NCBI GenBank assembly: GCA_017849455.1
Contig: JAFIGX010000003.1
Span: 310,001-374,000, forward strand
Reading direction: 5' to 3'
Source of the DNA: Pseudobacter sp.
GTDB taxonomy: Bacteria; Bacteroidota; Bacteroidia; Chitinophagales; Chitinophagaceae
Length of the DNA stretch: 64,000 bases
The notes under the pieces are model-generated. The model was not told the origin of the DNA, ran no database searches, and was given only the letters and a program-made list of their open reading frames with translations. Positions 53,003 to 61,053 of the stretch are shown here, piece after piece. A program made the translations under genes and the position numbers. Position 1 is the stretch's first letter, and every line of letters starts with the position of its first letter.

Positions 53003-53027
53003 ATCACTTCAAAATAATTGAAGTGAT
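53003..53027. promoter_or_regulatory. Perfect inverted repeat upstream of outer-membrane receptor
   Basis: ATCACTTCAA (53003-53012) and TTGAAGTGAT (53018-53027) are exact reverse complements with a 5-nt AATAA spacer. The element ends 9 bp from the receptor ATG on the minus strand. It could be a repressor operator or, as RNA, a hairpin that limits translation. Confidence 0.5.
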
Positions 53028-53095
53028 CTTGTTGGAAGGGATGAATTATGTCAGTGGCGATATATTCCTATAGGATGCCTTAGCATGATATGATC

Positions 53096-53431
53096 TTAGA
53101 ACGGAAGGTCGTCATCACCGGCAGGAGGCATATCGATGGGTTGGTCCACAGGGCTGCCACTGCCCGCTGCGGCACGTACCACTTTCCATGCTTTTACATC
53201 GGTATACCAACGGCCATTATACTCGCGGCTCTCCACATCGAAGGAAACGGTCACCGGCTCACCTGTTTTGAAGCTATTGAGATCTATCTTATCGCCCCAT
53301 ACGGCAATACATACTTTTTTTGGATAAGTATCGCCTGTTTCCAGGATAAATTCCTGCTTTTTCCAGATCCCGTTCTTCCCCTGCCCTGTTTGAACCGGTA
53401 ATAATTGTATGATCTTTCCGCTGATGTCCAT
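53096..53431 (-). CDS. DUF3127 protein with single-stranded-DNA-binding-protein-like acidic tail
   Basis: Protein of 111 residues, conserved in Bacteroidota. The body (about 1-85) is an OB-like beta barrel: GKIIQLLPVQTGQG, WKKQEFILETGD, KKVCIAVWGDKIDL and GEPVTVSFDVESREYNGRWYTDVKAWKV. A disordered Pro/Gly linker ends in DDDLPF (106-111), almost the DDDIPF tip by which bacterial SSB recruits DNA repair proteins. Function is not established. The tail suggests that it binds nucleic acid or SSB partners. It is divergent from the Lrp-type regulator. Confidence 0.87.
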   Translation of the reverse strand: MDISGKIIQLLPVQTGQGKNGIWKKQEFILETGDTYPKKVCIAVWGDKIDLNSFKTGEPVTVSFDVESREYNGRWYTDVKAWKVVRAAAGSGSPVDQPIDMPPAGDDDLPF

Positions 53432-53558
53432 AACTGATTTTTGATAAAATTAGCCTTTATTCGGCGATCAATCTCCTCACAGATATATATTTCTTAATAA
53501 AACTATAACACCGAATATTATTCTGAAATTATTTATATTTACAGAAAATTCGTCGAAA

Positions 53559-54029
53559 ATGGATATTAACTTGGATAATACTGACCTGCAAATCCTGGAC
53601 CTGATGCAGGCCAATGCCAGAATTTCCAATGCCGACCTGGCCCGTGAGCTGAATATGGCGCCGTCTGCTGTGCTGGAACGTGTAAAAAAGCTGGAGCAGA
53701 AAAAAGTGATCACCCAATACAATGCCCAGATAAATCCAACGGCCGTTCAGCAAAAACTGCTGGCATTCATTTTTATCAGGACCTCCGTTGGTTTTGCCTG
53801 TTGTACCGACACCTCGGAGCTGTTGTCGCAGATCCCCGAAGTGCAGGAAGTGCATCATATAGCAGGCGAGGATTGTTTCCTCATCAAAGTGCGGGTAGCC
53901 GATTCCGCCTCCCTGATGGAGCTGATGCGAAGTCAGTTGAAGAATATCCCCAATATCGCTTCCACCAAGACCACGATCGTTTTGGAAACCGTGAAAGAGC
54001 AACAACAATTGGTCATTCCCAAAAAATAA
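53559..54029 (+). CDS. Lrp/AsnC-family transcriptional regulator
   Basis: Regulator of 156 residues. The N-terminal winged HTH begins LDNTDLQILDLMQANARISNADLARELNMAPSAV in family order (short diagnostic part: SNADLARELN). The C-terminal RAM domain (about 70-145) contains VQEVHHIAGEDCFLIKVRV, which forms the amino-acid-sensing dimer. A short palindrome, GAATA-T-TATTC, lies at 53513-53523, about 35 bp upstream, and could be its own operator. The EamA transporter gene starts 4 bp after its stop, so it likely controls that exporter in response to an amino acid. Confidence 0.93.
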   Translation: MDINLDNTDLQILDLMQANARISNADLARELNMAPSAVLERVKKLEQKKVITQYNAQINPTAVQQKLLAFIFIRTSVGFACCTDTSELLSQIPEVQEVHHIAGEDCFLIKVRVADSASLMELMRSQLKNIPNIASTKTTIVLETVKEQQQLVIPKK

Positions 54030-54033
54030 ACGT

Positions 54034-55035
54034 ATGTCAACTGCTGTAAAGAAGCCCGCTTCTACGCTGATGGTGATCCTGGCCTTCGCCACCGTGTACC
54101 TGGTATGGGGCTCTACTTATTTTTTCATCGGAAAGGCTGTGCACGATATTCCGGCATTGATCATGGGATCATTCCGCTTTTTGGTAGCGGGAAGCCTGAT
54201 GCTGATCTGGTGTATCATCAGAGGAGAAAAGCTTTGGGACCCGAAGCAGTTCAAGGCCGCAGCCATTACGGGCTTGCTGCTGCTGCTGGTAGGTAATGGC
54301 TGTGTGATCTGGTCGGAGAAAACGCTGCCCAGCTCGCTCGTGGCTGTATGGATCTCTTCAGCGCCTATCTGGTTCGTACTCCTCGATAAACCTAAATGGA
54401 AAGAGAACCTGAGCAACCGTTCAACTGTACTCGGCCTCGTGATCGGTTTCATCGGTGTGATCCTGCTTTTCAGCGAACATATCAATAAAGCCATGGCCGA
54501 TCCGAAAACAAGCGGCACTATTATCGGTCTTCTGATCGTGCTGATCGGTTGTATCAGTTGGGCAGGCGGATCGATCTATTCCAAATATAATTCCACCGGC
54601 TCCGCTACTGTCAATACTACCTGGCAAATGCTGGTGGCAGGATTTGCCTTTCTCCCCGGTAGTTTTCTGACCAATGAATGGAGCGGCTTCGAATGGAAAT
54701 CTGTAAGCTCCGATGCCTGGTTCGCTATATTCTACCTGATATTGATGGGGTCGATACTTGCCTACAGCGCGTACGTCTGGTTATTGCAGGTGCGGCCGGC
54801 CACGCAGGTGAGCACGTATGCGTATGTGAACCCGGTGGTGGCAGTGCTGTTGGGCGTTTTCTTCGGAGGGGAGCAGATGAGCTGGATCCAGATCACGGGA
54901 CTGGCCATTATTCTCGGCAGTGTGCTGCTGATCAACCTGGCGAAATACAGGCAGACTAAACCGGCAGTGGCCCCGGTAGAGAACCCAACCATTGGAAATA
55001 AGATCATTGCACAACAGGAAGAGGCGATCAGCTAA
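54034..55035 (+). CDS. EamA/DMT-family metabolite exporter
   Basis: Membrane protein of 333 residues with ten helices in two EamA repeats (about 15-145 and 165-300). The first repeat opens with VYLVWGSTYFFIGKAV and the second with LIGCISWAGGSIYSKY, both with the family glycine patterns. Members export amino acids or other small metabolites (RhtA, YedA group). Adjacency to an Lrp-type regulator favours an amino acid or related compound. The C-terminal 25 residues are hydrophilic and probably cytosolic. Confidence 0.92.
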   Translation: MSTAVKKPASTLMVILAFATVYLVWGSTYFFIGKAVHDIPALIMGSFRFLVAGSLMLIWCIIRGEKLWDPKQFKAAAITGLLLLLVGNGCVIWSEKTLPSSLVAVWISSAPIWFVLLDKPKWKENLSNRSTVLGLVIGFIGVILLFSEHINKAMADPKTSGTIIGLLIVLIGCISWAGGSIYSKYNSTGSATVNTTWQMLVAGFAFLPGSFLTNEWSGFEWKSVSSDAWFAIFYLILMGSILAYSAYVWLLQVRPATQVSTYAYVNPVVAVLLGVFFGGEQMSWIQITGLAIILGSVLLINLAKYRQTKPAVAPVENPTIGNKIIAQQEEAIS

Positions 55036-55094
55036 AATATTTTTTTCCCTTTGTTTTCCTACTGACACAAGGCTGTCACCAGGTGGTTGTTGCT

Positions 55095-55115
55095 TTGTAG
55101 TAGAAATTACTACAA
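55095..55115. promoter_or_regulatory. Perfect inverted repeat just before the DinB gene
   Basis: TTGTAGTA (55095-55102) and TACTACAA (55108-55115) are exact reverse complements with a 5-nt GAAAT spacer. The element ends 2 bp before the DinB ATG, covering the place of a ribosome binding site. It could be a repressor site or an mRNA hairpin that blocks initiation. Confidence 0.45.
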
Positions 55116-55117
55116 CT

Positions 55118-55681
55118 ATGTTATACGCAGTGAAAGAAAAGCCACCGGTGACCTTGCTCTCCCTGATGCAGGATTACGCCGCTTACAACGCCTGGGCCAA
55201 TAAGACAATGGCAGAATGGCTGAGCGCCAAACCAACCTCCCTGCTGGAGCAGGAAGTGATCTCCAGCTTTCCCAGCCTGAAATCGACCCTGCTGCATATT
55301 TGGGATTGCCAGCGTTTCTGGCTTTCTGTTTTGCAAAAGGCCCTGCCTCCTGTCAGTTTCCGGGAAAACTATGAAGGCAGTATTGAAGATATACTGCAAG
55401 GTATTGCCGGCCATTCGGACGAGTTTGCCGCCTATCTGAACAACCTTACGGAAACTGAATTGCAGGAGAATTGTTATTTCGCAACGCCCTGGATCGATGG
55501 CACCCGCCCGCGATTTGAATTCATCCATCATTGTATGAACCACAGCACGTACCACAGGGGCCAGTTGGTGACCATAGCACGCAATGTAGGGTTGAATGAT
55601 ATACCGATGACTGACTATGCTTATTACCTGCTGGTCGTAAAAAACCAGCAGCCCCTGTTTGCGCCGGCCATTGCGAGCTGA
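55118..55681 (+). CDS. DinB family protein
   Basis: Four-helix-bundle metalloprotein of 187 residues. I use ATG 55118 (MLYAVKEKP); the frame upstream runs into the exporter gene end and has no conserved text. The metal-binding His are in TLLHIWDCQRFWL (about residue 58) and in HHCMNHSTYHRGQL (about 138-150), which gives the usual three-His site. DinB-like proteins include thiol transferases (bacillithiol or mycothiol dependent) and DNA-damage-induced proteins of unknown role. It starts 82 bp after the exporter stop, with an inverted repeat at its start, so it is probably separately controlled. Confidence 0.9.
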   Translation: MLYAVKEKPPVTLLSLMQDYAAYNAWANKTMAEWLSAKPTSLLEQEVISSFPSLKSTLLHIWDCQRFWLSVLQKALPPVSFRENYEGSIEDILQGIAGHSDEFAAYLNNLTETELQENCYFATPWIDGTRPRFEFIHHCMNHSTYHRGQLVTIARNVGLNDIPMTDYAYYLLVVKNQQPLFAPAIAS

Positions 55682-55693
55682 GAGATAATGGCA

Positions 55694-56740
55694 TCAGGTC
55701 TCTTCGTCATAATATATCTTGTAGTATTTTTTCCCGGTCATTTCATCGACCCCTTTTTCGATCAGGTCCCTCCGCCCGTGAATATAGATATGAAAGTTCC
55801 TGTCGAGCTTCAGCACAGATTTGAAAACCCTTTGCTGCTTTTTCACTGCCGATAGATGGATATCGAATTCCTCCCCGATCTCCACCTTGCGCGATGATTC
55901 GAAATTTCTTTTGTAATCCATGAATGTGTTGACCACATCCTCATGATGGATCACTTCCTGCGCAAATTCCTGCAGGTTGAATTGTTCCCTGGTCTTGAAA
56001 TAATCCATTGAACGGTTGAGCAGGTCGATCTGGTCGCTCTTACTTACCTCGAATTTTTCGGGGTATTCATTGGTGATAAACTGTTTGCAGAGGCTGAGGT
56101 AATTATTGGTGTGATGATAGCTGTCTGCAAAGGGCTGCACCTGCAAAAAATCGCTGACCCAGTATTGTGTATCATTCTGTTTATTGGTATTATCGACCAC
56201 ACAGACCTTGAACCCTTCCACGGTATCGGTCCTGAACACAAGACAGCCTTTGTCGAGCTTATTGATATTGACCCCTTCTTCCTGCACCACTTCCCAACTT
56301 TGCCCATGGGGGAACACTTTCAGGAAAGTTTCTTTCGTTTCCGATTTAAAAATGCCTACAGCCTGCATCTGCTCATTGTTGAAGGGCACCTTATCGAACA
56401 ACGCCACATACAGTTCGCCTTCTTTCACCTTCGCATGCGTCGATTTGCTATAGAGGAATTGCGTCAGGAGAATGGATTGCTGTACGAAGCTGTCCCTGCT
56501 CCCGAAGATCTCCGCCACGTAGCGGTACACTTCATTCATCTGCAGGTCGCTGAGGTGGGAGAAATGATAAAGCTCATTTTCATTGAACGGCCCCAGGAAA
56601 TATTTGGTGAGCAATCCCCTTACGATCTCATCGTTGAGCGTAAGCGGGTTAACGGACAATTTCAGTTCCTCACCGCGTGTTGGGTTGCCCACCCTGTGAA
56701 CGATCACCTGCTCCAGTTGTACGCTATCGATGCCTGTCAT
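55694..56740 (-). CDS. Nucleoid-associated protein (NdpA/YejK family)
   Basis: Protein of 348 residues matching the 37-kDa nucleoid-associated family. The N-terminal block ends in the SFVQQSILLTQFLYSKSTHAKVKEGELYVALFD order typical of these proteins, and the middle has VEGFKVCVVDNTNKQNDTQYWVSDFL. No catalytic motif is known. It is likely a cytosolic DNA-associated protein of uncertain function. It ends 12 bp from the convergent DinB stop and is 66 bp downstream of the cyclophilin gene on the same strand. Confidence 0.88.
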   Translation of the reverse strand: MTGIDSVQLEQVIVHRVGNPTRGEELKLSVNPLTLNDEIVRGLLTKYFLGPFNENELYHFSHLSDLQMNEVYRYVAEIFGSRDSFVQQSILLTQFLYSKSTHAKVKEGELYVALFDKVPFNNEQMQAVGIFKSETKETFLKVFPHGQSWEVVQEEGVNINKLDKGCLVFRTDTVEGFKVCVVDNTNKQNDTQYWVSDFLQVQPFADSYHHTNNYLSLCKQFITNEYPEKFEVSKSDQIDLLNRSMDYFKTREQFNLQEFAQEVIHHEDVVNTFMDYKRNFESSRKVEIGEEFDIHLSAVKKQQRVFKSVLKLDRNFHIYIHGRRDLIEKGVDEMTGKKYYKIYYDEET

Positions 56741-56806
56741 ATCCTGCCGGTTTTAAGGCCGCGAAGATAAGGGAGAAGCGAAATAGTTTTGGGAAGTTGA
56801 TGCTCT

Positions 56807-57388
56807 CTATAGTCTAACAATGTTGAAGATCGGTACCGGGGGATCGAAGTATTGTTCAAACTCCGGCATATTGTAAATGCGACGAACGATATCCATCCCT
56901 TTTACTACTCTTCCGAAAGCGGCGTAGCCCTGGCCGTCTGGATTGTTCACTCCGCCGAAATCGAAACCGGGCTGATCGCCCAGGCAAATAAAAAATTCTG
57001 TAGTGGCTGAGCCGGGCTCCAGTCGCGCCATAGAGATCACCCCATCTTTGTGCAGCAATTTGGTTTGTTGGGTAGTTTCGTGGGGAATGCCCGGCAGGTT
57101 ATTGGGCCTGTTGGGTGTTTTCCAAAGACCCCCCTGGACCACTTCTGCCTTAGGCGTATTGGAGGGTTGATTATCTGTATTGAGCACCCTGTAAAAAGAA
57201 CAGTCTTTATACAATCCTTTTTCGATATACCCCAGGAATGCGGCCACTGTTTTGGGCGCCTGGTCGGGATACAATTCCAGCTCGATGTCACCGATCTTAG
57301 TCCTGATCTCTACATGTGGATTTTTATATTTGGGTGCACAGCCTATGATAAGGCAGAACAGGAAGAGCAGGAAAGATCCGTATCGCAT
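56807..57388 (-). CDS. Cyclophilin-type peptidyl-prolyl cis-trans isomerase lipoprotein
   Basis: Isomerase of 193 residues. The signal MRYGSFLLFLFCLIIGC gives lipidated Cys17. The cyclophilin domain (about 28-190) has the short bacterial form: IELELYPDQAPKTVAAF, YRVL, GVISMARLEPGSATTEFFICLG and AFGRVVKGMDIV. The Arg of the FYR motif (here SFYRVL) and the QxxxF-like FFICLG are in place, so activity is plausible. It probably helps fold proteins in the periplasm. It follows the DUF2723 gene by 48 bp. Confidence 0.93.
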   Translation of the reverse strand: MRYGSFLLFLFCLIIGCAPKYKNPHVEIRTKIGDIELELYPDQAPKTVAAFLGYIEKGLYKDCSFYRVLNTDNQPSNTPKAEVVQGGLWKTPNRPNNLPGIPHETTQQTKLLHKDGVISMARLEPGSATTEFFICLGDQPGFDFGGVNNPDGQGYAAFGRVVKGMDIVRRIYNMPEFEQYFDPPVPIFNIVRL

Positions 57389-57436
57389 ATTATTCGTTTA
57401 GCGATACAAACCTATGATAAATGCACCAAAGCGTTT

Positions 57437-60400
57437 TCAGCCTTTCATCACTCCGTACTGTTTTTCCCATTCTTCTACCTGGTGCAGCAACTGCCAGGTC
57501 GTAAAGATATCCTGCACAAATGAAAGTTGCCTGTTCGACATTTCCCCTCCCTTGCCCTGCAGCAGCAGGTAGGCATTGTTCACCAGTTGTTCTTCTGGTT
57601 GCTCTTCATCGCCCAGTGCCCGGTAATAGATCATTTGCTGACGCAGGTCTTTTTTCAGTGAAGCCGCAACTTTCTTTGCCAGTGAGAGGTCGCCCGACAG
57701 GTAGCAGGCCTGCAGGAACTGCGTGGAAATGAAATCGTGGGTATTGCCGCGGTTGGTTGTGTATCCATAAGGGAAATTCGATGGGTCTACATTCTCATCG
57801 AAATGCCGCAACACTTTGCTGGCTGCTTCTTTATTGCCTTCCTGTATCAACCCCATGGCCACCTGAACGTTCGCGGCTTTGATGATGTTCAGCCGTCGCC
57901 TGTTCTCTTCGTCGAAGTATACGCCTTTTCTTTTCGCATTGCCATAGGCAAAATGCTGCAGGATATTCCGGTAAGCAATGGCGGTATTCACCTGGCTGTT
58001 CTCTACAGGGGCCAGTTGATAAGAAAGCCCTACCATCCGCACATATTTATCCAATCCGATGCTACCGGCCAATGATGCAGATGAAAAGCAGATGGGCCTT
58101 TGCCATTTATTGGCAGCGATCACGGCAAGAACTGCCAGGTCATTTTTCAGAACATAATTCTTACCGGCCAGGTCGATCTTCAGTTCATCGGCGATCTTCT
58201 CGCCGGGCTGTACCGCACCATTCGATAGCACTGCTTTCGCATCGACCGGCATACTTAATTTTTGTACCGGCAGCAGGTGATAGGTCTCTCCATCCTCTGC
58301 CTGGCTGGTATAGCGGGGATCATCGCTTCCCACCACATTTTTCAGCATATCGTACAGGTCGTAATATTTATTCTCATCGAAGCCTGGAAGTTTGGTACGA
58401 TAGACGACATTCAGCTTGTTGCCGGCCACCTGCTCCGGCGTGAAGATCACATCGAATGGTTTTGTGTCATTGATAGCATAGCGGAGCTGGTTGATATACC
58501 AGTCGCCACTGAGCAGGTTCGTGATCACCACACGCACATCCTTGCGCACGCCCTCTACTTCCTGCAGGTACCAGAGCGGGTAGGTATCATTGTCTTCTGC
58601 CGTGAAGAGGATCGCATTGGGTGGACAGCTTTCCAGGTAATTCCTTGCGAGATCGCGGGCCAGTGTCTTATGGCTGCGGTCGTGATCGTCCCATTCCTGT
58701 TGGGCCATCAGCACGGGCACTGCGAGCAAGCAGAGAATGGCAGCGGCATAATTGGCAACAGGTCTTTTCGCAAATCTTTCCAGCAGCTCTTTCATAGCGA
58801 TCATTCCCACCCCGATCCAGATGGCGAACGCATAGAATGAGCCCACATACGCATAATCACGCTCCCGTGGCTGGTATCCGGATTGGTTGAGATAAAGAAT
58901 GATCGCCAGCCCGGTGGAGAAGAACAACAGGAAGTTGACCAGGAAATCTTTCCGATGGCGTTTGAATTGGAAGAAAATGCCGGCCAGTCCCAATGCCAGC
59001 GGCAGCATATACAATCTATTGTGCGATTTATTATCGGCCCTGATACTGTCGGGCATTTTTGCCTGGTTGCCATACAGCGCATTGTCGACAAAAGAAAAGC
59101 CGCTGATGAAATTACTATCCCGTGGATTGCCGAAGCCCTGGAGATCATTTTGTTTTCCTGCGAAATTCCACATGAAATAGCGCATATACATCCAGCCGGC
59201 CTGGTAGCGGGTGAGGTATTTGATATTATCGGCCATGGTAGGCGTTTCGCCTTCTTCAAGCCCGGTGAACTGCCGGTAGCAATCCGCCTGCTGTCGGTCA
59301 TCTCCGTTATCCCACATGCGGGGGAAGAAATGGGCATTGGGAGAATGGCTCCAGTCCTGTTTCAGCATTTTGCCGGCCACTTCATATTTTTTGTTCCCTT
59401 TCACATATAGATCGCTGTTAGTATCGTAGGCGGACCTCTCCGTAAAATCAGGCCCATAAAGTATAGGCCAATCACTGTACTGCTCACGGCCGAGATACCC
59501 CGACAAGCTGATCGGATTATCTACATTGAACATATCCACTGCGGTATCTGCCTTCGAGCGGACCAGGGTAGTAGTATAGGTTGAATAGCCCAGCAGCACG
59601 AACACAACGCACCACAGCAGGAGCTTTACATGGTAGAGATTCCGTTTCGCGGCCAGACGGATACTCCAGAGCAAGAGGCCGGTAAGCAGGATAAAAAAAA
59701 CGATGAACCCGGAAAAGAAAGGCAACCCCAGATCATTCACAAAGCGAATATCGAACCAGCCTGCCAGCCTGATCGTTTGCTGTATAATGAGTTTCTGTAC
59801 AAGCCCGAAAATGGCCACTCCAACCAGCAAAGCCAGGATAGTCCCTTTGGTAGTGGCTTTATACCTTTTGAAATAATAGACCATCACGATGGCAGGAATG
59901 GTGAGCAGGTTGAGCAGGTGCACCCCGATCGACAATCCCATCATAAAAAAGATAAAGACCAGCCAGCGGTCGGCCCCGGGTTGATTAGCCCGCTGCTCCC
60001 ACTTTAGTATGGCCCAGAACACCAGTGCGGTAAAGAAAGACGAAAGTGCATATACTTCTCCTTCCACGGCGCTGAACCAAAAGGAATCGGAAAAAGTATA
60101 AGCCAGTGCCCCGATAACGCCGGCACTCATGATGGTGAAGGTCTGCTGGCGGTCGAGCGGCTGCTCTTTTTTCTGCACGAGCTTACGCGCAAAATAGGTG
60201 ATGGACCAGAAGAGGAACAATATGGTAAAGCCGCTGGCGATGGCGCTCATGCTGTTCACGGCGATGGCAGCAGTGTGAGGATTATCCCCAAAGAGAATAA
60301 TGAAGAACCGGGCGATCAGGAGAAATAAAGGAGCACCAGGCGGATGGGGGGCCTGGAGTCTATTCGCACTGGAAAGGAACTCTCCGCAATCCCAAAGGCT

Positions 60401-60490
60401 GGTAGTGGGTTCGATCGTGAGCAGGTAAACCGTGCAAGCCACCATGCAAACGAGCCAACCGATAAGGTTGTTCACTTTATTATAGCTCAT
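57437..60490 (-). CDS. DUF2723/TMEM260-like membrane protein (putative protein O-mannosyltransferase)
   Basis: Large protein of 1017 residues with about eleven transmembrane helices in the first 600 residues and a soluble C-terminal region with TPR-like helices (about 880-1010). The first luminal loop reads EPTTSLWDCGEF, with the Asp and Glu at the place of the catalytic acid in GT-C enzymes, followed by RLQAPHPPGAPLF. Relatives of TMEM260 transfer mannose to proteins in animals. In Bacteroidota the family is widespread and its function is not settled; protein O-glycosylation outside the inner membrane is the likely role. Confidence 0.87.
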   Translation of the reverse strand: MSYNKVNNLIGWLVCMVACTVYLLTIEPTTSLWDCGEFLSSANRLQAPHPPGAPLFLLIARFFIILFGDNPHTAAIAVNSMSAIASGFTILFLFWSITYFARKLVQKKEQPLDRQQTFTIMSAGVIGALAYTFSDSFWFSAVEGEVYALSSFFTALVFWAILKWEQRANQPGADRWLVFIFFMMGLSIGVHLLNLLTIPAIVMVYYFKRYKATTKGTILALLVGVAIFGLVQKLIIQQTIRLAGWFDIRFVNDLGLPFFSGFIVFFILLTGLLLWSIRLAAKRNLYHVKLLLWCVVFVLLGYSTYTTTLVRSKADTAVDMFNVDNPISLSGYLGREQYSDWPILYGPDFTERSAYDTNSDLYVKGNKKYEVAGKMLKQDWSHSPNAHFFPRMWDNGDDRQQADCYRQFTGLEEGETPTMADNIKYLTRYQAGWMYMRYFMWNFAGKQNDLQGFGNPRDSNFISGFSFVDNALYGNQAKMPDSIRADNKSHNRLYMLPLALGLAGIFFQFKRHRKDFLVNFLLFFSTGLAIILYLNQSGYQPRERDYAYVGSFYAFAIWIGVGMIAMKELLERFAKRPVANYAAAILCLLAVPVLMAQQEWDDHDRSHKTLARDLARNYLESCPPNAILFTAEDNDTYPLWYLQEVEGVRKDVRVVITNLLSGDWYINQLRYAINDTKPFDVIFTPEQVAGNKLNVVYRTKLPGFDENKYYDLYDMLKNVVGSDDPRYTSQAEDGETYHLLPVQKLSMPVDAKAVLSNGAVQPGEKIADELKIDLAGKNYVLKNDLAVLAVIAANKWQRPICFSSASLAGSIGLDKYVRMVGLSYQLAPVENSQVNTAIAYRNILQHFAYGNAKRKGVYFDEENRRRLNIIKAANVQVAMGLIQEGNKEAASKVLRHFDENVDPSNFPYGYTTNRGNTHDFISTQFLQACYLSGDLSLAKKVAASLKKDLRQQMIYYRALGDEEQPEEQLVNNAYLLLQGKGGEMSNRQLSFVQDIFTTWQLLHQVEEWEKQYGVMKG

Positions 60491-60759
60491 AAGGCTGTAG
60501 TTATGAAATCAGGAATGAATGATTTAAGAAAGCAATGAAATCTTACGGGAATTTATTTCATTCCAGGGGGAGCAAAAAACAGGCAGTGTATCTTAACAGA
60601 TTTTTACAAACCCGGGAAAGCAGGTCTTCAGGATTGGGTTGAATGGGACCAGGCGTCATATATGGCAACTAATTTTAATGGGAGGCGGGGAAAACAGGCG
60701 AATTTTTTGATAACCCAATAATAAAACCAATAAAATAAAGTTCTATCTTGCAGGCACCA
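60491..60759. other. Intergenic stretch, nothing recognised
   Basis: About 270 bp upstream of the DUF2723 gene. It presumably holds that gene's promoter on the minus strand, but I do not see a clear -33/-7 pair. There is no repeat or hairpin of note before the poly-A tract that begins near 60759. Confidence 0.4.
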
Positions 60760-60792
60760 AAAAAAAGGGTCTTCTGTAGAAACAGATGACCT
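60759..60792 (-). terminator. Rho-independent terminator on the minus strand
   Basis: GGTCTTCTGT (60768-60777) pairs with ACAGATGACC (60782-60791) apart from one T-T mismatch, with a 4-nt AGAA loop. On the minus strand it is followed by eight T (60759-60766 read in reverse). This is a canonical terminator for leftward transcripts that start right of it and well before the DUF2723 gene at 60490. Confidence 0.65.
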
Positions 60793-60961
60793 CTAACGAT
60801 TGCTTGCCATATGAAAAGTCTTCAAAAGTCTTTTTGTGTGGATTTGAAGGCAGCTTTAACGCTGCTTTTCTTCTTTGCCTCTAGCTATTGCCTGCTCTTC
60901 GATTGCTTGCTATATGATCAATTTCAAATCCGACATAAAGATAAAACGCCTTTGAACCCTG
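60759..60961 (-). ncRNA. Candidate small RNA with three internal repeats and a hairpin terminator
   Basis: On the minus strand a good Bacteroidota promoter candidate (TTTGGC at 60992-60997, 18 nt, TAAGTTGT at 60968-60975) precedes about 200 nt that end in a hairpin plus a run of eight T. Within it, GGATTTGAA (60923-60931) can pair with TTCAAATCC (60840-60848). A GCAGC/GCTGC hairpin lies at 60850-60865. A motif of the form GCAAGCAATCG(T)(T)AGAG occurs three times (60791-60808, 60879-60896, 60896-60910). No protein-coding frame of quality is present on either strand. The structure and repeats are seen directly; transcription is inferred. Confidence 0.4.
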
Positions 60962-61053
60962 TACAAAACAACTTATTGTTGATTTTATCATGCCAAAAGT
61001 GGTAAAGAAATCTTAAAACCATTGCTGGCATTGACTTTGAGGAGAAATTCATT

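Noticed and set aside
60811..61005. Plus-strand 64-residue frame with a hydrophobic stretch
   Set aside because: It spans the repeats of the small-RNA candidate, has no ribosome site, and its composition follows the repeats; it is not supported as a gene.
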